DNA of 16,619 nucleotides, from assembly GCF_014384705.1 (NCBI RefSeq), contig NZ_JACRSN010000028.1:1-16619 (forward strand), read 5' to 3'. The notes under the pieces were generated by a model. That model was not told the DNA's origin. It made no database searches and saw nothing but the letters and a program-made list of their open reading frames with translations. Made by a program: the position numbers and the translations under genes. Positions 1-7,594 of this stretch are shown piece by piece; positions within the stretch are counted from its first letter, which is position 1; each line of letters begins with the position of its first letter. Source of the DNA: Yeguia hominis. Lineage in GTDB: Bacteria > Bacillota > Clostridia > Oscillospirales > Acutalibacteraceae.

Positions 1-341
1 TCGCCTTTGTAAGAATGGTACTTCTCCTTGGGACGTTTGCCAAACAGTCCAAGCTGATTCATGATTCGCTGGACACGCTTGTGATTTACCAGAAAGCCAC
101 GGTTCAGAAGCTCCCGATGTACCCTTCTTACGCCATATCGTTTCCTGTTCTCATTAAAAACGGAAACGATTTCGGACGATAACTCGGCGTTTCGTTCTCT
201 GACTTTATCGATTCTGCCAAGTTCATAATAGTATGTCGACCTAGACAGCTCAATGGCATCCAGCAAATCATTCAGTCTGTGTCCTTCTTTGCGGAGTTTC
301 TGGACGAGCGCAGCTTTTTCGCCTTGAGTTGCGCTGCGCAT
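1..341 (-). CDS. IS150-type transposase OrfB, N-terminal fragment (cut by window edge)
   Basis: This is the start of the IS3-family OrfB, the catalytic half of the transposase. Translation in the -1 frame relative to orfA gives LRKEGHRLNDLLEAIELSRS, then TYYYELG, RYGVRRVHREL, VNHKRVQRIM and KYHSYKG. These are the usual N-terminal helix-turn-helix motifs of IS150-like OrfB, before the DDE integrase core. An ATG at 341 in this frame follows a GAGAG-rich stretch, so OrfB could be made alone. The main product is probably an OrfAB fusion made by a -1 frameshift at 314-320. The reading frame is open to the window edge; whether the full gene is intact cannot be seen. Confidence 0.88.
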   Translation of the reverse strand, partial: MRSATQGEKAALVQKLRKEGHRLNDLLDAIELSRSTYYYELGRIDKVRERNAELSSEIVSVFNENRKRYGVRRVHRELLNRGFLVNHKRVQRIMNQLGLFGKRPKEKYHSYKG

Positions 342-835
342 TTCTCTTCTCTCAAGGCAATCTCTTTTTTTACAACAGCAATCTCCGCTCTCAGACGTTC
401 ATTCTCAGCTCTAAGCCGAATCACTTCTTCTCGCTCTGAAGGGGTCAGTTCTGCTGGTACTATTTTCTTCTTCATGGCAGGCTCCTTGGGTGGCCGTCCT
501 TTTTGTTGTGCGACCAATCCCTGATACCCTTTTATTTTATAGCATCTGACCCATTGGCACAAGAGGCCGTCACTGATTCCAGCCGAAATTGCCGTTTCTC
601 TACACGATGCACCGGCCAAAATTTTAGCGATTAGCTCATACTTTTCTTCTGCTGCCCATACTTTATTTTGATTTTTATGTCGCAGTGCTTCTGGACCACA
701 AGCATCTTCTGTTCGAACCCAAATCCGAATTGTATCATGAAATCGTTTTTCGTTTACTCCGTCTGGTGTTTCTGGCCATTTTCCTTGGCGGTACAATTCC
801 ACGCACTTTTTCTTGTATTCATAACTATATTTCAT
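272..835 (-). CDS. IS150-type transposase OrfA
   Basis: OrfA (187 aa) is the DNA-binding regulatory half of an IS3-family transposase; it recognises the IS ends and forms multimers. The N-terminal 110 residues hold two helix-turn-helix units (for example SCRETAISAGISDGLLCQWV). The region around residues 130-165 is a charged, heptad-like coiled coil (EEVIRLRAENERLRAEI), typical of the leucine zipper of these proteins. The start ATG has GGGGG as its ribosome site, 6 nt upstream, inside the 3' arm of the tip hairpin. It is identical to the right-hand copy. It overlaps orfB in the -1 frame. Confidence 0.93.
   Translation of the reverse strand: MKYSYEYKKKCVELYRQGKWPETPDGVNEKRFHDTIRIWVRTEDACGPEALRHKNQNKVWAAEEKYELIAKILAGASCRETAISAGISDGLLCQWVRCYKIKGYQGLVAQQKGRPPKEPAMKKKIVPAELTPSEREEVIRLRAENERLRAEIAVVKKEIALREEKCAAQLKAKKLRSSRNSAKKDTD
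314..320 (-). promoter_or_regulatory. Probable -1 programmed frameshift site (left IS)
   Basis: On the minus strand the sequence is G AAA AAG in the orfA frame, near the 3' end of orfA. A -1 slip on AAA AAG would join orfA to orfB as KAALVQKLRKEG. This matches the A-rich slippery sites by which IS3-family elements make OrfAB. The first base is G rather than A, so slippage is expected mainly on AAAAAG. Confidence 0.65.
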
Positions 836-839
836 AAAA

Positions 840-873
840 TACCCCCAATACTACGTGTCCAGTATTGGGGGTA
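840..873 (-). promoter_or_regulatory. IS-tip hairpin covering the orfA ribosome site (left copy)
   Basis: A perfect 13-bp inverted repeat (TACCCCCAATACT / AGTATTGGGGGTA) with the 8-nt loop GGACACGT lies between the IS end and the orfA start. The 3' arm contains GGGGG, the only ribosome site for orfA. A transcript entering from outside the IS would fold this stem and hide the site. A promoter located inside the hairpin would give an RNA that lacks the 5' arm. Confidence 0.75.
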
Positions 874-882
874 CATATCATT

Positions 883-1093
883 GACGTACAGCCAAGGTCG
901 CCGCTTTTCTTATGGACATTTGCGTTTTTGGGGATGACACGGGAATCTGAACTGCAGCAAGACAAAGCAAAAGAGGATGCATAGGCGGAGGCCATCGGCG
1001 GGCAGTCGTTTGTGCAGGCGAATTCGTTGCAGATCCGCTTCAGGAACAGTGTGCGGGGAAAATGAAAAATTTCTCCATTTTGCAAATAAGGAA
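883..1093. other. Intergenic DNA between left IS and GH51 promoter; no supported gene
   Basis: No intact gene is seen. A short frame at 912-950 on the plus strand reads MDICVFGDDTGI then stops. A second frame reads AEAIGGQSFVQANSLQIRF with stops on both sides. These could be remnants of a gene broken near the IS insertion, but they are too short to name. Confidence 0.4.
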
Positions 1094-1122
1094 TTGATTT
1101 TTGTGCGCAAACGTGCTATGAT
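1094..1122 (+). promoter_or_regulatory. Sigma-A promoter of the GH51 gene
   Basis: TTGATT at 1094-1099 and TATGAT at 1117-1122 are separated by exactly 17 nt. The expected start of transcription is near 1129, about 38 nt before the ATG of the arabinofuranosidase gene. Confidence 0.75.
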
Positions 1123-1166
1123 TGCTGTGAGTTGTACGGACAACTTTGATGAAGGAGGAATACGGA

Positions 1167-2675
1167 ATGCAGAAACAGACCCCGGAAACGGTTACCATTC
1201 ATGTGGAAAAAGATTTTAAAATTGGCGAGGTGGACCAAAGACTGTTCAGTTCCTTCGCAGAGCATATGGGACGCAGTATTTATACGGGAATTTATGAGCC
1301 GGGCCATCCTGCCGCAGATGCCAAGGGATTCCGCACAGATGTGCTGGAGTTGGTTCGGGAGCTCAATCTGTCACATGTTCGCTATCCGGGTGGAAATTTT
1401 CTTTCCGGTTATGACTGGAAGGACGGAATTGGGCCGAAGGAAGCGCGTCCTCGGCGGCTCGATCTGGCCTGGAAGAGTATTGAATCCAATCAGGTTGGAA
1501 TCGATGAGTTTTACGATTGGAGCCGGCTGGCAGGCATCCAGATTATGGGCGGCGTGAATATGGGAACCGGTTCGCCGAAAGATGCGGCAGAACTGGTGGA
1601 ATATTGCAACTATCCGGGCGGGACGGCGTGGTCTGACCGCCGGATCCAGAACGGACACAAAGATCCGATGGGGATCTCGCTCTGGTGTATCGGAAATGAA
1701 ATGGATGGCCCGTGGCAGATTGGCCATCTCGACGCGATTGATTACGGCAAAAAGGCGCGGGAAGCCGCAAAAATGATGAAATGGGTCGATGATTCCATTG
1801 AAGTTGTGGTGTGCGGAAGCTCGAATGCCGAAATTTCGACGTTCCCGGAATGGGATCGTCAGGTTCTGGAATACACCTATGACGAAGCGGATTATCTATC
1901 TATGCATCGGTATTTTGAAAACGAGGGCAATGACCTGGACTTTTTGGCTTCCTTTAAGGATATGGACCAGTTTATTTCTACGCTGGTTGCGACGGTGGAT
2001 TATGTCAAAGCCGTCAAGCGAAGCAAAAAAACGATCGGCCTTTCGTTTGACGAATGGAATGTCTGGTACCAAAAACGCCAGACGCCGCACGACTGGATGG
2101 AGGCGCCGGAACTCATTGAAGACCGGTATACGCTCCTGGATGCGCTTTCTTTCTCCGGCATGTGTATGGCGCTGCTCAACCATGCCGATCGGGTCAAGAT
2201 TGCTTGCCTGGCGCAGCTGGTGAATGTGATTGCGCCGATCCTCACAGAACGCGGCGGACGCGCGATCCGGCAGACCATTTTCTATCCGTTCCAGTTGTTT
2301 TCGAAACACGGACGCGGAACTGCGCTCCGGCCGGTGGTTCATACACCGCTTTTGGAGACCCGCCACGGCGACGCCGAGCAGCTTTATACAAGCGCAGTCC
2401 TGCATGAAGACGGAACGCTTTCTCTGTTCTGCCTGAATATCGGAGAAACGGCGCTGCAGGCAGAACTGGATCTGCGCTCCTTTGGCTCTGTGAAACTATG
2501 TGCGCATACCCGTCTCAGCGGGGAGGATCTGAATGCAGTGAACACCTTTGACAACCCGTTTGCAGTGGTCCCGCAGCAAATTCCGGTTTCAGAAAAGCCC
2601 GCAGCACGGTTTTCGGAACGGATTCCTGCAAGATCGTTTTCCGTGTTTTCGTTTGCTCCGTCGGAAACGCTTTGA
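1167..2675 (+). CDS. abfA: Alpha-L-arabinofuranosidase, GH51
   Basis: The product (502 aa) is an intracellular-type GH51 enzyme that releases terminal alpha-L-arabinofuranosyl units from arabinan or arabinoxylan oligosaccharides with retention. No signal peptide is seen. The acid/base Glu is in WCIGNEMDGPW (about residue 178) and the nucleophile Glu in LSFDEWNVWY (about residue 296), close to the usual positions in GH51 enzymes. Other family motifs are FSSFAEHMGRSIYTGIYEPG and VRYPGGNFLSGYDWKDGIGP. The TIM barrel is followed by a C-terminal beta domain. The length is normal. I chose ATG 1167 because AAGGAGGAA (1152-1160) lies 6 nt upstream; a TTG at 1146 lies before this ribosome site. The gene stands alone, with its own promoter and terminator. 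No transporter or regulator for arabinose oligosaccharides is adjacent. Confidence 0.95.
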   Translation: MQKQTPETVTIHVEKDFKIGEVDQRLFSSFAEHMGRSIYTGIYEPGHPAADAKGFRTDVLELVRELNLSHVRYPGGNFLSGYDWKDGIGPKEARPRRLDLAWKSIESNQVGIDEFYDWSRLAGIQIMGGVNMGTGSPKDAAELVEYCNYPGGTAWSDRRIQNGHKDPMGISLWCIGNEMDGPWQIGHLDAIDYGKKAREAAKMMKWVDDSIEVVVCGSSNAEISTFPEWDRQVLEYTYDEADYLSMHRYFENEGNDLDFLASFKDMDQFISTLVATVDYVKAVKRSKKTIGLSFDEWNVWYQKRQTPHDWMEAPELIEDRYTLLDALSFSGMCMALLNHADRVKIACLAQLVNVIAPILTERGGRAIRQTIFYPFQLFSKHGRGTALRPVVHTPLLETRHGDAEQLYTSAVLHEDGTLSLFCLNIGETALQAELDLRSFGSVKLCAHTRLSGEDLNAVNTFDNPFAVVPQQIPVSEKPAARFSERIPARSFSVFSFAPSETL

Positions 2676-2696
2676 GAAGTATCGAGCTCAAAAAGA

Positions 2697-2740
2697 GCCG
2701 CCTTCTGTCCATGGTTTGGATCGGAAGGCGGCTTATTTTT
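2697..2740 (+). terminator. Rho-independent terminator after abfA (probably two-way)
   Basis: GCCGCCTTC (2697-2705) pairs with GAAGGCGGC (2724-2732), followed by TTATTTTT. On the minus strand the same stem is followed by CTCTTTTT, so it can also end transcription of the convergent XRE gene. Confidence 0.85.
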
Positions 2741-2808
2741 GCGGTGCAATCGGAAGATTACGAGGACCGTGAATCGTAAAACCCAGTCGTGCTGAAACGG
2801 GCAGCGGC

Positions 2809-2837
2809 TTGAAATATCGGCAAAAAATCGGTATAAT
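2809..2837 (+). promoter_or_regulatory. Sigma-A promoter pointing antisense into the XRE gene
   Basis: TTGAAA at 2809-2814 and TATAAT at 2832-2837 are 17 nt apart, an 11 of 12 match to consensus. Transcription would start near 2844, at the very 3' end of the minus-strand XRE gene. No plus-strand gene follows until 3711. The expected product is an antisense RNA to the regulator, possibly reading on into the phosphatase gene. Confidence 0.6.
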
Positions 2838-2842
2838 AAAAT

Positions 2843-3553
2843 TTATCGTCCGGCCTGACAATCGTTCATCCGGGTTTCTACTTCCCGAATTAGGCGAAAG
2901 AGCGCTTCCGAAAAGACCGGGTATTCCAAGGACAGGACTTCCGGGGAAAGCGCGGTGACAGAGCCTTTTTGGGAAGGCTTTTTGGGAGCTGCACCCGCAT
3001 ATTCCGCCAAAAGCAATTCCTGAAAATTGGCGGCGGAAATACTCATAGCGGCAGTAGAAAATCCATCGGCAGCAGGTCCGGGGAAAGCAAAAAGCCCATT
3101 CGGATTTTTCGGATTCGCGAGATAGAGCGCACGAAACAGCTTATAAATGGCGGCTTCTAAAAAAAGCGTGGCCTCATTGGCGAGCGGTTCATTTTCGTAG
3201 GTATGAAGCAGCCCGAAAAGAACATGAACAGAATTGGTCAGAACTTTCTTGTGCAGGCTGGACTGTGTCTCTCCGGACTCGACATTTTCCGGAACAGGGG
3301 CAGGCGTCTCGGGGAGGTCTTCGGCTTTTAACACACCGCCCGCGCGGTGCGGCGTCCGGCCAAGCAGATAGTCACAGGAGACTTGGTAAAAATCTGCGGC
3401 CCGCACCAGAAAAGCAAGGCCGCATTCCCGGATTCCTTTTTCATAATGCGAGAGAAGCGCCTGCGAAACGCCAAGTTCCTGCGCGGCAGCTTTTTGGCTG
3501 AGCCCGCGCTCTTTGCGCAAAAGGGTTAGCATCCGGGGAAAAGAGTTGTTCAT
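2843..3553 (-). CDS. XRE-family transcription regulator with C-terminal helical domain
   Basis: The product (236 aa) is a DNA-binding regulator. Residues 8-65 form a Cro/C1-type helix-turn-helix (LLRKERGLSQKAAAQELGVS, then QALLSHYEKGIRECG) ending in the common DYLLGR motif. Residues from about 105 to 236 form a mostly helical domain that I do not recognise; it is the likely sensing or dimer part. The start is supported by GGAGG 8 nt upstream on the minus strand. The gene is divergent from the histidine-phosphatase gene at 3711, with 157 bp between, so it may regulate that gene and itself. A strong promoter at its 3' end points antisense to it. The ligand is unknown. Confidence 0.85.
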   Translation of the reverse strand: MNNSFPRMLTLLRKERGLSQKAAAQELGVSQALLSHYEKGIRECGLAFLVRAADFYQVSCDYLLGRTPHRAGGVLKAEDLPETPAPVPENVESGETQSSLHKKVLTNSVHVLFGLLHTYENEPLANEATLFLEAAIYKLFRALYLANPKNPNGLFAFPGPAADGFSTAAMSISAANFQELLLAEYAGAAPKKPSQKGSVTALSPEVLSLEYPVFSEALFRLIREVETRMNDCQAGR

Positions 3554-3621
3554 CCGTAGGACCTCCGAGTTTTTGATGGGGAATTCGGGCGAAAAACAGT
3601 GTGTTTCGAAAAAGAACCTGT

Positions 3622-3651
3622 TTTATAAACGTATTGTAAAGTATATAACAA
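3622..3651 (-). promoter_or_regulatory. Sigma-A promoter of the XRE gene
   Basis: Read on the minus strand, TTGTTA (3651-3646) and TATAAA (3627-3622) are 18 nt apart, about 70 nt before the XRE start codon. An imperfect dyad, TTGT-N10-ACAA (3634-3651), overlaps the -35 box. It is short enough to be chance, but its place would suit an autoregulatory operator. Confidence 0.55.
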
Positions 3652-3710
3652 TTATAACGTTTTGTAAACCGCTAGATATCGTATGTGATACAAGGAGGCA
3701 GGGGCAGATT

Positions 3711-4436
3711 ATGAAATCATATGTCATTCATTTGCTGCGGCACGGTACAAGCGAGGGCAATTTGCAAGGGCAGTATATCGGGCGTACGGATTCTCCGCTT
3801 TCGGCAGAGGGAAAACGCGCATTGCTGCAGCTGAAGACAGAAGGAAGCTATCCCAAAGCGGACGCCTATTTCAGCAGTCCGCTTTCCCGATGCGTAGACT
3901 CTCTGAAAATTCTCTACCCGGAAGCGAAACCGGTTCTGGTTGATGGATTTCGGGAAACTGATTTTGGCGCATGGGAAGGAAAAACCGCGGCGCAGCTGCA
4001 GGCGGAAGATCCCCGCTTTTCTGCATGGATGCAGGGAAAGGGAGAGCCGGTTACACCGCCGGGCGGGGAAGACGGCGCAGCCTTTATGCACAGGGTCTGC
4101 GCGGCTTTTGAGCAGTTTGTGCAGGACCGGATGCGGGACGGTGTAACAAGCGCGGTTGTGATGACGCATGGCGGCGTCCTGATGACGATTCTTGCGGCGT
4201 ATGGTTTGCCCCGAGCACGGTTTTACGATTGGATGACCGAGAGCGGCTGCGGCTATTCTCTGCGCATTACGCCGGGCCTTTGGATGCGCTCCATGGTTGC
4301 GGAAGTTTATGGGACGCTTCCGGTTTTGCCGGATTCCGGAAAAGCACAGCGGGAATACACCGTGATGGATACAGCCCGTGCGGCTGCCGATCTGCTCTGG
4401 CGGGAAACGCCGGAGGAACCGAAAAAAGAGGATTGA
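3711..4436 (+). CDS. Histidine phosphatase (phosphoglycerate mutase-like superfamily)
   Basis: The product (241 aa) is a cytoplasmic phosphatase that works through a phospho-histidine intermediate. The RHG signature is LLRHGTSEGN (Arg10, His11, Gly12). Other expected active-site residues are Arg60 in SSPLSR, Glu82 in FRETDFGAWEG and His153 in VMTHGGVL. It resembles CobC/alpha-ribazole phosphatase and PhoE-like branches, but no cobalamin gene is nearby, so the substrate is open. Start ATG 3711 follows AAGGAGG (3692-3698) and GGGG (3702-3705). A much longer frame exists upstream (from 3513), but it overlaps the divergent XRE promoter and start and is not needed. The last codons overlap the -35 box of the leuA T-box promoter (4433-4438). 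No terminator separates the two. Confidence 0.9.
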   Translation: MKSYVIHLLRHGTSEGNLQGQYIGRTDSPLSAEGKRALLQLKTEGSYPKADAYFSSPLSRCVDSLKILYPEAKPVLVDGFRETDFGAWEGKTAAQLQAEDPRFSAWMQGKGEPVTPPGGEDGAAFMHRVCAAFEQFVQDRMRDGVTSAVVMTHGGVLMTILAAYGLPRARFYDWMTESGCGYSLRITPGLWMRSMVAEVYGTLPVLPDSGKAQREYTVMDTARAAADLLWRETPEEPKKED

Positions 4437-4461
4437 CAAATTGTCCTAACCGGGCTATGAT
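4433..4461 (+). promoter_or_regulatory. Sigma-A promoter of the leuA T-box transcript
   Basis: A perfect TTGACA (4433-4438) overlaps the stop codon of the phosphatase gene. TATGAT (4456-4461) follows after 17 nt. Transcription should begin near 4468. A 6-bp dyad (TCCTAA 4444-4449, TTAGGA 4461-4466) straddles the -10 box. It could be an operator, but a dyad of this size is common by chance. Confidence 0.88.
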
Positions 4462-4467
4462 TAGGAT

Positions 4468-4757
4468 ACAATCAGAAAAAGGCAATGAAGGGAATAAGGC
4501 AGACGGAAACCCTGCAGAGAGCCGGCGTCGGTGCGAGCCGGTGGGTTGATTTTTGCGAATCGCTCATCCCGGAGCTGCCGCCCCTAAAGCCTGCAGGGCA
4601 GGAAGAAGGGCGGACGGGAAGGTCCCGTTATAGACCGGAGTCTTGCTGGAGACTCTCAAGAGGGCTTTCATGAAAGAAAGCTGAATGCGGGTGGTACCGC
4701 GGATAACAACGTTTATTCGCCCCGGATGCGTCGAAGGACGGGTCCGGGGATTTTTTT
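4468..4757 (+). promoter_or_regulatory. T-box riboswitch, leucine type, upstream of leuA
   Basis: The leader binds uncharged tRNA and then allows read-through into leuA. The T-box core GGGTGGTACCGCG is at 4689-4701. Its TGGT can pair with a tRNA ending ACCA. Stem I shows the K-turn-like ATGAAGGGAATA, the AGAGAG bulge (4516-4521) and a distal stem CCGGC/GCCGG. The likely specifier codon is CTC (Leu) at 4563-4565, followed by A. A CGC (Arg) triplet overlaps it, but A73 pairing and the leu genes favour Leu; the tRNA-Arg in this window ends GCCA. The terminator is CCCCGGA (4720-4726) with TCCGGGG (4743-4749) and seven T. The tRNA class is inferred mainly from context. Confidence 0.93.
4720..4757 (+). 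terminator. T-box terminator hairpin
   Basis: CCCCGGA (4720-4726) pairs with TCCGGGG (4743-4749), with an inner CGTC/GACG stem closed by GAAG, followed by TTTTTTT at 4751-4757. It forms when charged tRNA is bound. The antiterminator uses the T-box core just upstream and competes for the 5' arm. Confidence 0.9.
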
Positions 4758-4798
4758 ATTGCATTCTAAAATTTTGAGTGTGACTTGGAGGGTTATGA

Positions 4799-6481
4799 AT
4801 GAAATCGGGATATCGAAAATATCTTCCGTTTCAGCCGGTGGCTTTGCCAGATCGGAAATGGCCGGACAGAAAAATTGAAAAAGCGCCAGTTTGGTGCAGC
4901 GTGGATCTTCGGGACGGCAATCAGGCGCTGGTAAATCCGATGAATTTGGAAGAAAAGCTCTCTTTTTTCCAGATGCTGGTGGAAATTGGCTTCAAAGAAA
5001 TTGAGGTCGGCTTTCCGGCTGCATCGGAGACGGAGTATGAAATTCTGCGCACGCTGATTGACCGGAATCTCATTCCGGACGACGTGACGATTCAGGTTCT
5101 GGTTCAGGCGCGGGAACATCTGATCCGCAAAACGTTTGCCTGCCTGGAAGGCGCGAAAAATGTCATTTTGCATTTTTATAATTCGACTTCGACGCTGCAG
5201 AGAAAGGTTGTTTTCCAGTCGGATATGGAAGGCATCATGGAGATTGCGGTAAACGGTGCGCGCCTGGTGCGAAAACTGGGGGAAGAGGCCGCGCAAAAAG
5301 GCATGCATATCCGGTACGAATACTCTCCGGAGAGCTTTTCCGGAACAGAGATGGACAATGCCGTCCGAATCTGCGACCGGGTTGCAGAGGAACTGGGCGC
5401 AACGCCGCAGAAGAAAGTCATTCTGAATTTACCCAACACCGTGGAATGCAGCCTTCCCAATCATTTTGCAGACCAGGTGGAGTACTTTTGCCGCCATATC
5501 CGCTGCAGAGACAGCGCGGTCATCAGCATCCACCCGCATAACGACCGCGGAACAGCCGCAGCCGCAACGGAACTGGGCATTCTGGCAGGCGCCGAACGGG
5601 TAGAAGGGACGGTCTTCGGCAACGGGGAGCGCACCGGAAACGCGGATATCATGGTTGCGGCGATGAACCTGTATACGCAGGGAATTGATCCCAAGCTTAA
5701 TTTTTCCGATATGAATGCGATCCGCGAAGTGTATGAACACTGCACGAAAATGAAGGTGCATGAGCGGCATCCCTATGCAGGAGAACTGGTATTTACGGCG
5801 TTTTCCGGATCGCATCAGGATGCTATCAAAAAAGGCGTCGACTACATGCAGGCCCATCATTCCGATTATTGGGAGGTTCCCTATTTGCCGATCGATCCGG
5901 CGGATGTCGGCAGGCAGTATGAACCGATTATCCGAATTAACAGCCAGTCCGGAAAAGGCGGCGCGGCGTTCATCATGCAGCATGACTTCGGGTATGTCCT
6001 GCCCAAAGCGTTCCATCCGGAATTTGGTGCGCTGGTTAAGGCGGCCTGTGACAAGGCCGGACGGGAATTGCAGCCGAAAGAAATCTTCCAGCTCTTCCAC
6101 ACGGAATATGTGGATGTCCGCTATCCGTACAATCTGAAAACCTATAAACTTTATGAGGAGAACGATGCCCAGAACGAGACACTGGTTCATTTCAGCGGCG
6201 TGCTTCGGTTCCGCCACGAAGATCATGCGATTTCCGGAACCGGAAACGGACCGATCGACGCATTTTTCAACGCCTTGCGTACGGTCGGGATCGACGACTA
6301 TCAATTTATCTCTTACCACGAGCACGCAATTTCCTCCGGCGCAGATTCCAAAGCGCTTTCCTGCATTCAGCTTCGCGCGCCGGATGGCCGGATTGTATTT
6401 GGTGTCGGTGTGGATGGAAACATCAGTTTGGCCTCTATCAAAGGCATCATTTGTGCCATTAATCGTTCCAAAACAGAGTAG
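4799..6481 (+). CDS. leuA: 2-isopropylmalate synthase (long, LeuA type 2)
   Basis: This enzyme (560 aa) condenses acetyl-CoA with 2-oxoisovalerate, the first committed step of leucine synthesis. It belongs to the long type (as in yeast and actinobacteria): an N-terminal extension (RKYLPFQPVALPDRKWP), a TIM barrel with DLRDGNQAL (residues 36-44), metal-binding HPHND (245-249) and GNGERTGN (274-281), and a C-terminal LeuA allosteric domain from about residue 430 that binds leucine. So it is expected to be feedback-inhibited as well as T-box controlled. GGAGG lies 9 nt before the ATG. leuB follows after 33 nt. leuC and leuD, which often sit between, are missing here. Confidence 0.96.
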   Translation: MKSGYRKYLPFQPVALPDRKWPDRKIEKAPVWCSVDLRDGNQALVNPMNLEEKLSFFQMLVEIGFKEIEVGFPAASETEYEILRTLIDRNLIPDDVTIQVLVQAREHLIRKTFACLEGAKNVILHFYNSTSTLQRKVVFQSDMEGIMEIAVNGARLVRKLGEEAAQKGMHIRYEYSPESFSGTEMDNAVRICDRVAEELGATPQKKVILNLPNTVECSLPNHFADQVEYFCRHIRCRDSAVISIHPHNDRGTAAAATELGILAGAERVEGTVFGNGERTGNADIMVAAMNLYTQGIDPKLNFSDMNAIREVYEHCTKMKVHERHPYAGELVFTAFSGSHQDAIKKGVDYMQAHHSDYWEVPYLPIDPADVGRQYEPIIRINSQSGKGGAAFIMQHDFGYVLPKAFHPEFGALVKAACDKAGRELQPKEIFQLFHTEYVDVRYPYNLKTYKLYEENDAQNETLVHFSGVLRFRHEDHAISGTGNGPIDAFFNALRTVGIDDYQFISYHEHAISSGADSKALSCIQLRAPDGRIVFGVGVDGNISLASIKGIICAINRSKTE

Positions 6482-6514
6482 CCATACAGCGTGATAATAA
6501 GCGGAGGTGTTCTT

Positions 6515-7594
6515 ATGAAACAGTATCGAATTGCCGTTCTTCGTGGAGATGGAATTGGGCCGGAAATTGTGGCGCAGGCCATCCGGGTGCTGAATACGGC
6601 GGCCGAACGATTCGGATTTTCGGTCTGTTATGAGGCGGCGCTGCTGGGCGGCGCTGCAATTGATGCCTGCGGCGTTCCGCTGCCGGAAGAAACCGTGGCC
6701 ACCTGCAAAGCATCGGATGCGGTGCTGCTCGGCGCGGTAGGCGGCGCGAAATGGGATACGCTGCCCGGTAACTGCCGGCCGGAAGCGGGCTTGCTAGGCA
6801 TCCGGAAAGCACTCGGCTTATTTGCAAATCTGCGTCCGGCACAAATTTTTCCCGCACTGCGCAGTGCGTCACCGTTGCGCCCCGAGATCATCGGGGAGTC
6901 TTTGAATGTCATGGTAGTCCGCGAACTGACGGGCGGCATTTATTTTGGAGAGCGCGGCCGCACAACAAAGCAGGGCGTCCCGGCAGCCTATGATACGGAA
7001 CTTTATACGGTTCCGGAAATCGAACGGATTGCCGTGCGTGCGTTTGAAATTGCAGGTAAGCGGCAAGGGCGTGTGTGCAGCGTCGATAAAGCCAATGTGC
7101 TGGAATCTTCCAGACTCTGGAGAGAAACCGTGTCGCGCATCGGCCGCGAGCAGTTTCCGGAAATTGCGCTGGAGCACATGTATGTCGACAACTGTGCGAT
7201 GCAGCTGGTGTGCAATCCGACGCGATTTGACGTCATTGTAACGTCGAATCTTTTTGGAGATATCCTTTCAGATGAGGCTTCCATGATCAGCGGGTCGATC
7301 GGCATGCTGCCGTCTGCGAGCCTTGGAAGCGGACACGGCGGCCTTTTTGAGCCGGTACACGGTTCTGCACCGGATATCGCAGGAACTGATACCGCAAACC
7401 CAATGGCGACTGTGCTTTCGGTAGCGATGCTTTTGACCTACTCGCTCGGAGAGCAGGAAGCAGGCGCCGCAATAGAAGCTGCTGTGCATGAGGCGCTTGC
7501 CGTCGCCCGGACAGCGGATCTTGCTGTAGAGGGTCTTCCGGTGGTCGGCTGTACAGAGATGGGAACAATTCTTTGCAAAATCCTGAAAAAATGA
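6515..7594 (+). CDS. leuB: 3-isopropylmalate dehydrogenase
   Basis: LeuB (359 aa) oxidises and decarboxylates (2R,3S)-3-isopropylmalate with NAD+, the third step specific to leucine synthesis. Family motifs are GDGIGPE near the N-terminus, LLGAVGGAKWD, LGLFANLRP, VRELTGGIYFGE, NLFGDILSDEAS (metal-binding Asp residues) and GLFEPVHGSAPDIAG (NAD site). Start ATG 6515 is set by CGGAGG (6502-6507); a GTG at 6491 would precede this site. The gene is co-transcribed with leuA under the T-box. The tRNA-Arg promoter starts one base after its stop codon, and no terminator is seen in between, so leu transcripts may read into the tRNA. Confidence 0.96.
   Translation: MKQYRIAVLRGDGIGPEIVAQAIRVLNTAAERFGFSVCYEAALLGGAAIDACGVPLPEETVATCKASDAVLLGAVGGAKWDTLPGNCRPEAGLLGIRKALGLFANLRPAQIFPALRSASPLRPEIIGESLNVMVVRELTGGIYFGERGRTTKQGVPAAYDTELYTVPEIERIAVRAFEIAGKRQGRVCSVDKANVLESSRLWRETVSRIGREQFPEIALEHMYVDNCAMQLVCNPTRFDVIVTSNLFGDILSDEASMISGSIGMLPSASLGSGHGGLFEPVHGSAPDIAGTDTANPMATVLSVAMLLTYSLGEQEAGAAIEAAVHEALAVARTADLAVEGLPVVGCTEMGTILCKILKK

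Larger units (their letters stand above)
1..880 (-). mobile_element. IS3-family (IS150-group) insertion sequence, partial left copy
   Basis: This is the upstream end of an IS3-family element read on the minus strand. Its tip is near 880 (TG at 879-880 read on the minus strand), then come a hairpin, orfA, and the start of orfB, which runs off the window at base 1. It is the exact reverse complement of the right-hand copy at 15740-16619; identity extends two bases further, to 882, and stops at 883. The orfA/orfB overlap in the -1 frame and the conserved protein motifs place it in the IS150 group. The DDE catalytic part of orfB and the other IS end lie outside, so a target duplication cannot be checked. 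Confidence 0.93.

Noticed and set aside
1094..1122. TTTG/CAAA arms in the spacer of the GH51 promoter as an AraR or CcpA operator
   Set aside because: The arms are only 4 bp and the spacing fits neither the AraR nor the cre consensus.
3652..3710. Sigma-A promoter for the histidine phosphatase gene
   Set aside because: Candidate boxes have spacers of 13 or weak -10 matches; none was good enough to call.
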